From the NCBI GenBank assembly GCA_023228875.1, contig JALOAG010000008.1:1-64000 (forward strand): a DNA stretch of 64,000 bases, written 5' to 3'. Shown here piece by piece: positions 53,914 through 61,258 of the stretch (position 1 is its first letter; each line of letters begins with the position of its first letter). Both the position numbers and the translations under genes were made by a program. A model generated the notes under the pieces. It did no database searches. It was not told the origin of the DNA and saw only the letters and a program-made list of their open reading frames with translations. The stretch is from Bacteroidia bacterium. Lineage in GTDB: Bacteria > Bacteroidota > Bacteroidia > NS11-12g > UBA955.

Positions 53914-55668
53914 ATGAGTTTGCTTGAAAAGATAAATTCTCCTTCCGACTTAAAAAAATTAACCCAAGATGAATTGCAAAGCTATGCTGATGAATTACGA
54001 GGGTTTGTTATTGATACAGTCAGTAAAACCGGAGGACACTTAGCTGCGAACTTGGGTGCAGTTGAGTTGGCAGTAGCTATTCACTATGTGTTTAATACTC
54101 CTGAAGATAAGGTTGTCTGGGATGTTGGACACCAAGCATATCCTCATAAAATTATTACAGGAAGAAGAGAAGTCTTTAGCCAACTCAGACAGTTTCAAGG
54201 TATTTCTGGTTTTCCCAAAATGAATGAAAGTCAATATGACGCTTTTGGAACAGGACATTCATCCACATCCATATCCGCGGTTGTTGGAATGGCACAAGCA
54301 GACAAATTATTAGGAAAATCAAATTGCCATATTGCCGTTATCGGAGATGGTGCATTGTCTGCCGGACAAGCGTTTGAAGGATTAAACAATCTTGGCTTTT
54401 TGAAATTACCGGTCATTGTAATTTTGAATGATAACCATATAGGAATTGACCCGGTGGCGGGTGCACTCAATAATTATTTAAAGTCATTGGAAGAGGGGCA
54501 ACCTAATTTGTTCACCCGACTTGGTTTTGCATACAAAGGCGGGATTGACGGACACAATTTAGCACAACTTATCAGTGTCTTGTCAGAAGCAAAAAATACT
54601 ACGATTCCGATTCTGCTGCATGTAAAAACAGTGAAAGGCAAAGGGTTTGAACCTGCAGAGCGTGAACAAACACGTTGGCACTCTACCAGCGGATTTGATA
54701 AAATTAATCCATTGGGGCAACATGCGGTTAAAGCAGGGATGAAATACCAAGATGTTGCCGGCAAAAAGTTGCTTCAACTTGCGCAATTACACCAAGATGT
54801 AGTAGCAGTTACACCTGCTATGATTAGTGGTAGTTCTTTGCATTTCATGCAGCAAGCGTTTCCTGAAAGGGTATTTGACGTAGCCATTGCAGAACAGCAC
54901 GCTGTAACGTTTTCCGCAGGCATGGCAGCAAGCGGATTAAAACCATTTTGCTTTCTCTATTCTACTTTTATGCAAAGAGCAATGGATCAAATCATTCATG
55001 ATGTTTGCTTGCAGCATTTACCTGTTGTTTTTTGCATAGACAGGGCAGGATTGGTTGGGGAAGATGGTGCTACTCATCATGGTGTTTTTGATTTGAGTTT
55101 GCTACATGCTATTCCGAATACCGTGATTTGTACTCCATCTTCGGTTCAAGATTTGGAAACAATGATGGAGTTTGCTTACTCTTATTCGCACGGTCCGGTC
55201 TTTATTCGATATCCGCGCGGTACGGGTAAGGAGACTGAACTTGATAGTGCACTTTTCGAGTTGGGTAAAGCGCAGATTGTTCGGCAGGGGGAAGATATTG
55301 CATTACTTTCCTTCGGAACAATTCGCGACCGTGTAGATGCGGTTGCAGAGAATTTATTAATGAATGGAATAAATCCTACCATTGTTGATATGAAGTTTCT
55401 CAAACCCTTGGATACCGAAATGCTGACAAGACTACTGTCTGACCACAAATTGTTTTGTACATTTGAGGATGGTGCTGTTGTAGGCGGTGCCGGTTCAGCA
55501 GTTAGTTTATGGTTGCACCAAAATGGTTTAGAAAACAAAATGTACTGTTTTGGGATTCCTGATGAGTTTGTTACACAAGGCAAAACTGAGCTGTTATTTG
55601 ATTACTATGGTCTGAAAGTGGAAGAGATGAGCAGGCACATTCTTAAATTTGTGCAACAAAATCAATAA
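53914..55668 (+). CDS. dxs: 1-deoxy-D-xylulose-5-phosphate synthase
   Basis: A 584-residue thiamine-diphosphate enzyme joining pyruvate and glyceraldehyde-3-phosphate, the entry to the MEP isoprenoid pathway. Seen are GGHLAANLGAVELAVAIHYVF, WDVGHQAYPHKIITGR, the TPP/metal motif GDGALSAGQAFEGLNN with VILNDNHIGI, and in the second half DVAIAEQHAVTFSAGMAASGL with the catalytic Glu and CIDRAGLVGEDGATHHGVFD. It is somewhat shorter than the 620-residue E. coli enzyme but has all active-site landmarks. Followed by a FrnE-type gene with its own promoter. Confidence 0.95.
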   Translation: MSLLEKINSPSDLKKLTQDELQSYADELRGFVIDTVSKTGGHLAANLGAVELAVAIHYVFNTPEDKVVWDVGHQAYPHKIITGRREVFSQLRQFQGISGFPKMNESQYDAFGTGHSSTSISAVVGMAQADKLLGKSNCHIAVIGDGALSAGQAFEGLNNLGFLKLPVIVILNDNHIGIDPVAGALNNYLKSLEEGQPNLFTRLGFAYKGGIDGHNLAQLISVLSEAKNTTIPILLHVKTVKGKGFEPAEREQTRWHSTSGFDKINPLGQHAVKAGMKYQDVAGKKLLQLAQLHQDVVAVTPAMISGSSLHFMQQAFPERVFDVAIAEQHAVTFSAGMAASGLKPFCFLYSTFMQRAMDQIIHDVCLQHLPVVFCIDRAGLVGEDGATHHGVFDLSLLHAIPNTVICTPSSVQDLETMMEFAYSYSHGPVFIRYPRGTGKETELDSALFELGKAQIVRQGEDIALLSFGTIRDRVDAVAENLLMNGINPTIVDMKFLKPLDTEMLTRLLSDHKLFCTFEDGAVVGGAGSAVSLWLHQNGLENKMYCFGIPDEFVTQGKTELLFDYYGLKVEEMSRHILKFVQQNQ

Positions 55669-55677
55669 ATATTTTTG
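55648..55677 (+). promoter_or_regulatory. Promoter of the FrnE-type gene, inside the end of dxs
   Basis: TTTG (55648-55651), 18 bp, TATTTTTG (55670-55677). The -7 box abuts the first ATG (55679), so the second in-frame ATG at 55691 is taken. Confidence 0.6.
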
Positions 55678-55690
55678 AATGAAAGCAACG

Positions 55691-56404
55691 ATGAAAGTAG
55701 AGATATGGAGTGATGTGATGTGTCCTTTTTGTTACATTGGTAAGAGGTACTTTGAGGCAGCACTGAAACAATTTACTCATCAACAAGAGTTAGAGGTGGT
55801 ATGGAAAAGTTTTCAACTGGATCCTACCATTCCTGAAGTTATTGAACATAAGCAGAATGTTTACGAATATCTTGCACAAAGTAAAGGAATAAGCGTTGAA
55901 CAGTCAGTCTCAATGCATGAAAGAGTGCGGGAAATGGCAGCAAATGCCGGATTGCACTATAATTTTGATAAATTGGTAGTTGCCAATTCTTTCAAAATTC
56001 ATCGTATGATTCAATATGCAAAAACACATGGGCTTGGGGACACGGCTGAGGAGGTGTTTTTTGAGGCTTATTTTATTAACGGAAAAGATTTGGCAGACAC
56101 TCAAACACTGATATCCTTAGGAGAACAGATTGGTTTGACAAAGGCGCAAGTCAATGAAGCACTTACAAATGATGAATTTGCTTATGCAGTTAAGCAAGAT
56201 ATCATGGAAGCACAGAGCTTGGGTATTAGCAGTGTTCCTTTCTTTGTCTTTGATAGGAAATATGGAATTGCAGGAGCGCAACCCATTGAATCATTTATTC
56301 AGACTCTCAATCAGTCTTATGAAGAATGGGCAAAGACCAATCACATTGCCAATCTCAAAGTACAAAATGGTCCGGCATGTTCAACAGACGGACACTGCGA
56401 GTAA
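55691..56404 (+). CDS. FrnE/DsbA-family thiol-disulfide oxidoreductase
   Basis: A 237-residue DsbA-like protein without signal peptide, so cytoplasmic. It starts MKVEIWSDVMCPFCYIGKR, with the CPFC redox motif inside a thioredoxin fold; a helical insert follows and the cis-Pro loop is GISSVPFFVFDRKYGIAGAQP. It matches the FrnE subgroup, linked in other bacteria to oxidative-stress tolerance. A C-terminal CSTDGHCE adds a second Cys pair, as in FrnE. Choice of start: the ATG at 55691 lies after the promoter box and gives the usual family N-terminus. Confidence 0.88.
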   Translation: MKVEIWSDVMCPFCYIGKRYFEAALKQFTHQQELEVVWKSFQLDPTIPEVIEHKQNVYEYLAQSKGISVEQSVSMHERVREMAANAGLHYNFDKLVVANSFKIHRMIQYAKTHGLGDTAEEVFFEAYFINGKDLADTQTLISLGEQIGLTKAQVNEALTNDEFAYAVKQDIMEAQSLGISSVPFFVFDRKYGIAGAQPIESFIQTLNQSYEEWAKTNHIANLKVQNGPACSTDGHCE

Positions 56405-56407
56405 GTA

Positions 56408-57133
56408 TTACTTGTATTTATTTATCAACTCTGTCAGTTGCTCATAGCTGTGTAAACCGGCTTGATTATAAAGAACCTCGTTGTTTTTGAACAATATCAG
56501 CGTTGGGATTGCTGAAATTTGATATTTCTCGGCTAATGCTTGCTCATTATCAGTATTGATTTTTAATACAGTAACGTCATCAGTTCTTTCTTTTTTGATG
56601 CGGTTAACATCGGGTTCCATGATTTTGCAAGGTCTGCACCAGTCAGCATAGAAATCAACCATGACAAGTTTGTCTCCTTTAATCTCTTCATAAAATTTCT
56701 CGGATGCAGAAAGCCTTTTTTCGCCTGTTTGAGGGTCTGTATTGGCAGTTGGTAAACCTGCATTTCTCCAACCTAATAGACCTTGGTTCAGTTCTTTTAC
56801 TTTGAAGCCTAATTTTGATAATCTATTACCAGCGTCTTTGCTTCTTGACCCGGAAAGACAATACACATAAATGGTTTTGTTTTTGTCTAAACTTGAAACT
56901 TGATTTTCAAATTCGGGACTGTTAACGTCTATGTTTTGTGCGCCTTCAATCCTGCTAACATTGTATTCTTGTGGAGTACGCACATCAAGTAAAATTGCAT
57001 TACCCGATTCATTTTGATACTGTGTTTGAAACTCTTGAGGGGATAAGCTGGCAATCTCACTGTTTTGTGAACATGAACTGATTGTTAAGATTGCGAAAAA
57101 AAGTGAAAATAAATAAGTGGTTTGCTTGATCAT
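56408..57133 (-). CDS. Rhodanese-thioredoxin fusion lipoprotein
   Basis: A 241-residue exported protein. It has a lipobox signal peptide (FAILTISSC, Cys at 21), a rhodanese domain (about 28-125) with LLDVRTPQEYNVSRIEGAQNID and the active-site YCLSGSRS, then a thioredoxin domain (about 145-241) with MVDFYADWCRPCKIMEPDVNRI (CRPC) and the cis-Pro in QISAIPTLILF. It probably handles periplasmic thiols or sulfane sulfur. The ORF extends further upstream (57181), but a TAATTTTG -7 box lies in that extension, so the ATG at 57133 is taken. It converges on the FrnE-type gene with a 3-bp gap. Confidence 0.9.
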   Translation of the reverse strand: MIKQTTYLFSLFFAILTISSCSQNSEIASLSPQEFQTQYQNESGNAILLDVRTPQEYNVSRIEGAQNIDVNSPEFENQVSSLDKNKTIYVYCLSGSRSKDAGNRLSKLGFKVKELNQGLLGWRNAGLPTANTDPQTGEKRLSASEKFYEEIKGDKLVMVDFYADWCRPCKIMEPDVNRIKKERTDDVTVLKINTDNEQALAEKYQISAIPTLILFKNNEVLYNQAGLHSYEQLTELINKYK

Positions 57134-57153
57134 ATTACTTGGGTTGTTTAGTA

Positions 57154-57161
57154 CAAAATTA
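57154..57161 (-). promoter_or_regulatory. -7 promoter box (TAATTTTG) of the rhodanese-thioredoxin gene
   Basis: TAATTTTG on the minus strand, 20 nt before the ATG at 57133. Confidence 0.5.
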
Positions 57162-57221
57162 GAATAGTAATTCTCTTTCATTACTCTTTATCTATAAAAG
57201 TCGGATTGTTTAGATTGAAAA

Positions 57222-57506
57222 TTAAAGCCCTAAGCCGCCTGCAATACCTGCAAACTCACCCTTTAACTGCGTGCTGAGTTCATCTTGTGCAGCATTAATC
57301 ACTAATGCGAGCATCTCTTCAATTTCTTGTTTGCTTTTGTTTGTAAAAAAATCATCTGCAAAGGTGATACTTTCTACTTTGTTTAATCCGCTAAGAACAA
57401 CCTTGATTCCAAGGTTTTCTTTTACTACTCTCATCTGACCTAATTTGGTTTTCATCTCTTCCGCTTGTTTCTTTAGTTCAAGCATTTTGCTAATGTTTCC
57501 GAACAT
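57222..57506 (-). CDS. ybaB: YbaB/EbfC-family nucleoid-associated protein
   Basis: A 94-residue DNA-binding protein of the YbaB/EbfC family. It starts MFGNISKMLELKKQAEEMKTKLGQM, an amphipathic helix typical of the family, followed by a small beta sheet (IKVVLSGLNKVESITF) and a C-terminal helix (NAAQDELSTQLKGEFAGIAGGLGL). The dimer binds DNA without strong sequence preference. The longer ORF start (57530) is excluded by the TATCTTTG box at 57535-57528. Confidence 0.9.
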   Translation of the reverse strand: MFGNISKMLELKKQAEEMKTKLGQMRVVKENLGIKVVLSGLNKVESITFADDFFTNKSKQEIEEMLALVINAAQDELSTQLKGEFAGIAGGLGL

Positions 57507-57527
57507 AATGTTAAGTTTTTTCGGTTG

Positions 57528-57535
57528 CAAAGATA
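57528..57535 (-). promoter_or_regulatory. ybaB: -7 promoter box (TATCTTTG) of ybaB
   Basis: TATCTTTG on the minus strand, 21 nt before the ATG at 57506; it overlaps the longer ORF start at 57530. Confidence 0.6.
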
Positions 57536-57591
57536 GCCAAGCCGTAATTATGGTAATACATTGTATTTTTCAATTTCTTTGCAAACGCAAA

Positions 57592-58242
57592 ATGGGAAAG
57601 GGAAAACTCCAAAAATTTGCTGAATACAATGCAATGGAACATGCTTTTGATGCAAAAGATACGCATCTGAAAGGAAAGTGGAGTAAAGAGGTGTTTAACA
57701 ATCAAAACCCGATAGTGCTTGAATTAGCGTGCGGCAGGGGTGAATATTCAGTAGGGCTGGCAGCAATGCATTCTGATAAAAATTTTATTGGAGTAGATAT
57801 CAAAGGAGCACGACTGTGGAAAGGTGCTACCCAAGCATTGGAAAGAGGTTTTCATAATGTTGCATTCTTGCGCATTCAGATTGAGCAGATAGAGAGTTTC
57901 TTTGAAGAGAATGAAGTGGATGAAATTTGGATCATTTTTCCCGACCCTCAACCTCAAGAAAGTAGAATAAAGAAAAGGCTTACATCGCCACGTTTTTTAG
58001 ATATTTATAGGAAAATTGCTAAACACAATACAGTGATTCACCTCAAAACGGATTCCCCTTTATTGTATGATTATACTAAAGAAGTGATTGCAGAACAAGG
58101 ATTAACAGTCTTGGATGATATCTCCAATATCAATAAAACGCAGACCATTCCTGATTATTTGCAAATTCAAACCTATTATGAAAAGTTGTGGCTCAAAGAA
58201 AAGCGTGTGATTAGATTCTTGAAATTTGAGTTGAATAAGTAG
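57592..58242 (+). CDS. trmB: tRNA (guanine-N7)-methyltransferase
   Basis: A 216-residue SAM-dependent enzyme making m7G46 in tRNA. Seen are the SAM motif VLELACGRGEYSVGLA, FIGVDIKGARLWKGA, the family signature IIFPDPQPQESRIKKRLTSPRFLDIY and HLKTDSPLLYDYT. The ORF runs upstream to 57445, overlapping ybaB on the other strand, but the ATG at 57592 (MGKGKLQKF) gives the usual family N-terminus. Divergent from ybaB with an 85-bp gap. Confidence 0.94.
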   Translation: MGKGKLQKFAEYNAMEHAFDAKDTHLKGKWSKEVFNNQNPIVLELACGRGEYSVGLAAMHSDKNFIGVDIKGARLWKGATQALERGFHNVAFLRIQIEQIESFFEENEVDEIWIIFPDPQPQESRIKKRLTSPRFLDIYRKIAKHNTVIHLKTDSPLLYDYTKEVIAEQGLTVLDDISNINKTQTIPDYLQIQTYYEKLWLKEKRVIRFLKFELNK

Positions 58243-58290
58243 AAAATGTCATATTGGTTTTATAAATAACCTATTACTTTGCCCGAGCCT

Positions 58291-59307
58291 GTGAAAAAGC
58301 ATTTTTGCATATTGATTTTCTTGCTGCTACTTGTCTCGGTATTGGATATCTTGTTTGGTTCCAGTCGTTTGACATGGCAAGAACTCAAGGAAGGGTTGTT
58401 TTTGAATCAGTCTGACAGTGCAGTAAACTTTGTCATATGGAAATATAGAATCCCAAAACTAATTACCGCAATGCTTGCCGGTGCCGGATTGGCTGTGAGC
58501 GGGCTTTTAATGCAGACCTTGTTTAGAAATCCATTGGCCGGTCCTTATGTGTTAGGCATTAGTTCCGGTGCAGCATTTGGAGTGAGCTTTGTCATGTTAG
58601 GGACAAGTTTTTTACCGCAATATGTAGCCAACTTTCTTAGGCATGATGTAGGGATAAGTATGGCTGCTTTGTCGGGTACTTTTTTTGTGATGCTGCTGAT
58701 GATTTGGGTGGCAGGAAGGGTGGGCGGTAATTTTACGATTCTGATTATGGGTTTAATAATCGGACAGATATTGGGGGCGTTACAAGGTTTGACAAATTTT
58801 CTTGCAAATCCGGAAACACTCAAAGAGTTTGTTTTGTGGGGGTTGGGAAGTTTTACCCAAACAAATAATTTTCAGAATCTTATTATGCTGTTTGCAGTAT
58901 TTTTATCGTTATTTGTTGCTATTGTGTATTCAGGAAAACTGAATACATACTTATTGGGTGACTTATATGCCAAGTCATTGGGTATTGATTTGAGAAGTTT
59001 TAGAAGGGTCGTAATTATTATTACCTGTATTGCTGCTGGAATTATAACCGCATTCTGTGGACCTATTGCATTTGTAGGGCTTGCCGTACCTCATCTGGCA
59101 AGGCATTTGTTTAAGACGTATAAGCATAGTATGCTCTTGCCGGCTTCTGCTTTGCTAGGAGCCATTCTTACGGTTGTGTGTGATTTAATTTCACACGTGT
59201 TCATAGAGGGCTATATTATTCCGATTAATGTTATTTCTGCCATATTTGGCGGTCCTGTGGTAGTATGGGTGATTGTCAAACAAAGAGCCAAAATGTATGA
59301 AGGATAA
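58291..59307 (+). CDS. FecCD/BtuC-type ABC transporter permease
   Basis: A 338-residue membrane protein with about ten spans, of the BtuC/FecCD family that imports iron chelates, haem or cobalamin. Seen are VIWKYRIPKLITAMLAGAGLAVSGLLMQTLFRNPLAGPYVLGISSGAAFG, the usual N-terminal signature, and a later ITAFCGPIAFVGLAVPHLARHL with the coupling helix for the ATPase. GTG at 58291 is taken as start; the TTG at 58279 falls in a promoter-like TTACTTTG. The ATPase gene overlaps its end by 11 bp. No substrate-binding protein gene is adjacent. Confidence 0.92.
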   Translation: MKKHFCILIFLLLLVSVLDILFGSSRLTWQELKEGLFLNQSDSAVNFVIWKYRIPKLITAMLAGAGLAVSGLLMQTLFRNPLAGPYVLGISSGAAFGVSFVMLGTSFLPQYVANFLRHDVGISMAALSGTFFVMLLMIWVAGRVGGNFTILIMGLIIGQILGALQGLTNFLANPETLKEFVLWGLGSFTQTNNFQNLIMLFAVFLSLFVAIVYSGKLNTYLLGDLYAKSLGIDLRSFRRVVIIITCIAAGIITAFCGPIAFVGLAVPHLARHLFKTYKHSMLLPASALLGAILTVVCDLISHVFIEGYIIPINVISAIFGGPVVVWVIVKQRAKMYEG

Positions 59308-60013
59308 GCACGTTCTTAAAATCGAAAACTTGGTATGGGGCTATGATGCTAAGGGGCTTGTCAATCAGCCGGTTTCAATTGAAGTGAGCACCCCATCTTT
59401 TATATTGTTGTTGGGTGCAAACGGAACCGGAAAATCTACCTTGCTCAAAACGATTGGTGCGGTGTTAAGACCTGTCAAAGGAGCCTTGTTTTTTAATGGT
59501 GAAAGTATTGAAAAGTACAAAAAGCGCGGTGGTTTTGTTTCATTTGTCTTTGCACAAAGACCTCAAGTAGATTTTATGAAAGTCAGTGATTTGGTTTTGT
59601 CAGGATTGTATTTGCATCAAAACCCTTTTCTAAAAATCAGTCCGGAGCAAATGCAGCGTTATGATTTTGCAGTAAAGGTTACAAGGATTGAGCATTTACA
59701 ACATCATTTTGTGAATAAGATTAGCGATGGGGAGTTTCAGAAAGTAATGATTGCACGTGCTCTTGTGCAAGATACACCCTTGATTTTGCTGGATGAGCCT
59801 ACAGCTTTTATTGATTACAGGAGTAAGAGGGAGTTGTTTTCCTTACTTGCAGAAATTAGCCGACAAGAAAATAAAATAATCATTGCATCTACACATGACC
59901 CGGATTTGGCACAAGAAAAGGGCGAGGATTTTTGGTTAATAAAAGACCATACATTACATCAGCTAAATCATACCAACTTAGCCTACAAAAAGTTGAAGGA
60001 AGAATTAATGTAA
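59297..60013 (+). CDS. ABC transporter ATP-binding protein (FecE/BtuD type)
   Basis: A 238-residue ATPase paired with the upstream permease. Walker A is GANGTGKSTLLK, the Q loop is VFAQRPQ, Walker B is LILLDEPTAFID, and the switch His is in STHDPD. The signature is ISDGEFQKV, with Asp where LSGGE normally has Gly, an unusual but tolerated form. The longer ORF begins at TTG 59273; the ATG at 59297 is preferred. Likely imports an iron chelate or cobalamin with a binding protein encoded elsewhere. Confidence 0.92.
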   Translation: MKDKHVLKIENLVWGYDAKGLVNQPVSIEVSTPSFILLLGANGTGKSTLLKTIGAVLRPVKGALFFNGESIEKYKKRGGFVSFVFAQRPQVDFMKVSDLVLSGLYLHQNPFLKISPEQMQRYDFAVKVTRIEHLQHHFVNKISDGEFQKVMIARALVQDTPLILLDEPTAFIDYRSKRELFSLLAEISRQENKIIIASTHDPDLAQEKGEDFWLIKDHTLHQLNHTNLAYKKLKEELM

Positions 60014-60025
60014 GGCATTGTATCG

Positions 60026-60033
60026 TACCTTTG
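60026..60033 (+). promoter_or_regulatory. ribBA: -7 promoter box (TACCTTTG) of ribBA
   Basis: TACCTTTG lies 16 nt before the ATG at 60050. The leader is too short for an FMN riboswitch. Confidence 0.6.
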
Positions 60034-60049
60034 CACCACCTTTTTTAAC

Positions 60050-61258
60050 ATGGAAGAAATTAAGCTAAATACAATAGAAGAAGCTATTGAAGATATTAAA
60101 GCAGGCAAAGTAATTATCGTGGTAGATGACGAAGACCGCGAAAATGAGGGTGATTTTTTAACTGCTGCACGCAATGTAACACCTGAGGTCATTAACTTTA
60201 TGGCTAAGGAAGGTCGTGGGTTGATTTGTGCCCCAATATCCGAAGAAATTTCTAATAGACTTGAATTAGAGTTAATGGTCGGTAAAAACACCGCGCTTTT
60301 TGACACCCCGTTTACTATTTCAGTGGATTTGATTGGTGACGGGTGTACCACAGGGATTTCCGCTCATGATAGGGCTAAATGTATTCAGCGATTAATCCAT
60401 CCTGATGCTAAACCGGAAGACTTTGCGCGTCCGGGACATATTTTTCCTTTGAAAGCCAGAACGGAAGGCGTACTTAGAAGAGCCGGACATACGGAAGCAG
60501 CCATTGACCTTGCACAGCTTGCAGGATTTGAACCCGCAGGATGTTTGGTTGAAATTATGAATGAAGATGGAACAATGGCACGCTTGCCTGATTTAATGAA
60601 AGTGGCTAAGAAGTTTAATCTTAAAATTGTTTCAATCGAAGATTTGATTAAGTACAGAATCAAGAATGAAAGCTTGATTAAAAAAGAAGTAACAGTGAAA
60701 CTGCCCACCGCACACGGGGATTTTATGCTTACTGCTTATACACAAATCAATACAGGGGAAGTGCATTTGGCTTTAGTTAAAGGTGAAATTAAACCTAATG
60801 AGCCGGTCTTGGTAAGAGTTCATTCAAGTTGTGTAACCGGTGATATTTTTGCTTCATTCAGATGTGATTGCGGTGATCAATTGCATCATGCAATGGAAAT
60901 GATTGAACACGAAGGAAAAGGAGTTGTTGTCTATATGAACCAAGAGGGCAGGGGCATTGGGTTAATTAATAAACTCAAAGCATATAAACTTCAGGAACAA
61001 GGAATGGATACAGTAGAAGCCAATATTGAATTAGGGTTCAAACCTGATCAGCGTGATTATGGTGTGGGTGCGCAAATCTTGAGAGATTTGGGAGTGAGTA
61101 AAATGCGCCTGATGTCTAACAATCCCAAAAAACGCACAGGGCTGATTGGTTATGGTTTGGAGATTGTAGAGAATGTGCCTATTAAGATTCATTCAAATCC
61201 TCATAACGCTTGTTACTTGGAAACCAAGAAAGAAAAAATGGGACACGAACTAGATTAA
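60050..61258 (+). CDS. ribBA: Bifunctional 3,4-dihydroxy-2-butanone-4-phosphate synthase / GTP cyclohydrolase II
   Basis: A 402-residue protein that makes both precursors of riboflavin. The N-terminal half (about 1-205) is RibB, with DDEDRENEGDFL, EGRGLICAPI, TTGISAHDRAKCIQRL and RAGHTEAAIDLAQLAG. The C-terminal half (about 206-402) is RibA, with SSCVTGDIFASFRCDCGDQL providing the three zinc cysteines, YMNQEGRGIGLINKLKAYKLQE and LMSNNPKKRTGL. Both active sites look complete. Its stop overlaps the convergent dnaE stop by 4 bp. Confidence 0.97.
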   Translation: MEEIKLNTIEEAIEDIKAGKVIIVVDDEDRENEGDFLTAARNVTPEVINFMAKEGRGLICAPISEEISNRLELELMVGKNTALFDTPFTISVDLIGDGCTTGISAHDRAKCIQRLIHPDAKPEDFARPGHIFPLKARTEGVLRRAGHTEAAIDLAQLAGFEPAGCLVEIMNEDGTMARLPDLMKVAKKFNLKIVSIEDLIKYRIKNESLIKKEVTVKLPTAHGDFMLTAYTQINTGEVHLALVKGEIKPNEPVLVRVHSSCVTGDIFASFRCDCGDQLHHAMEMIEHEGKGVVVYMNQEGRGIGLINKLKAYKLQEQGMDTVEANIELGFKPDQRDYGVGAQILRDLGVSKMRLMSNNPKKRTGLIGYGLEIVENVPIKIHSNPHNACYLETKKEKMGHELD

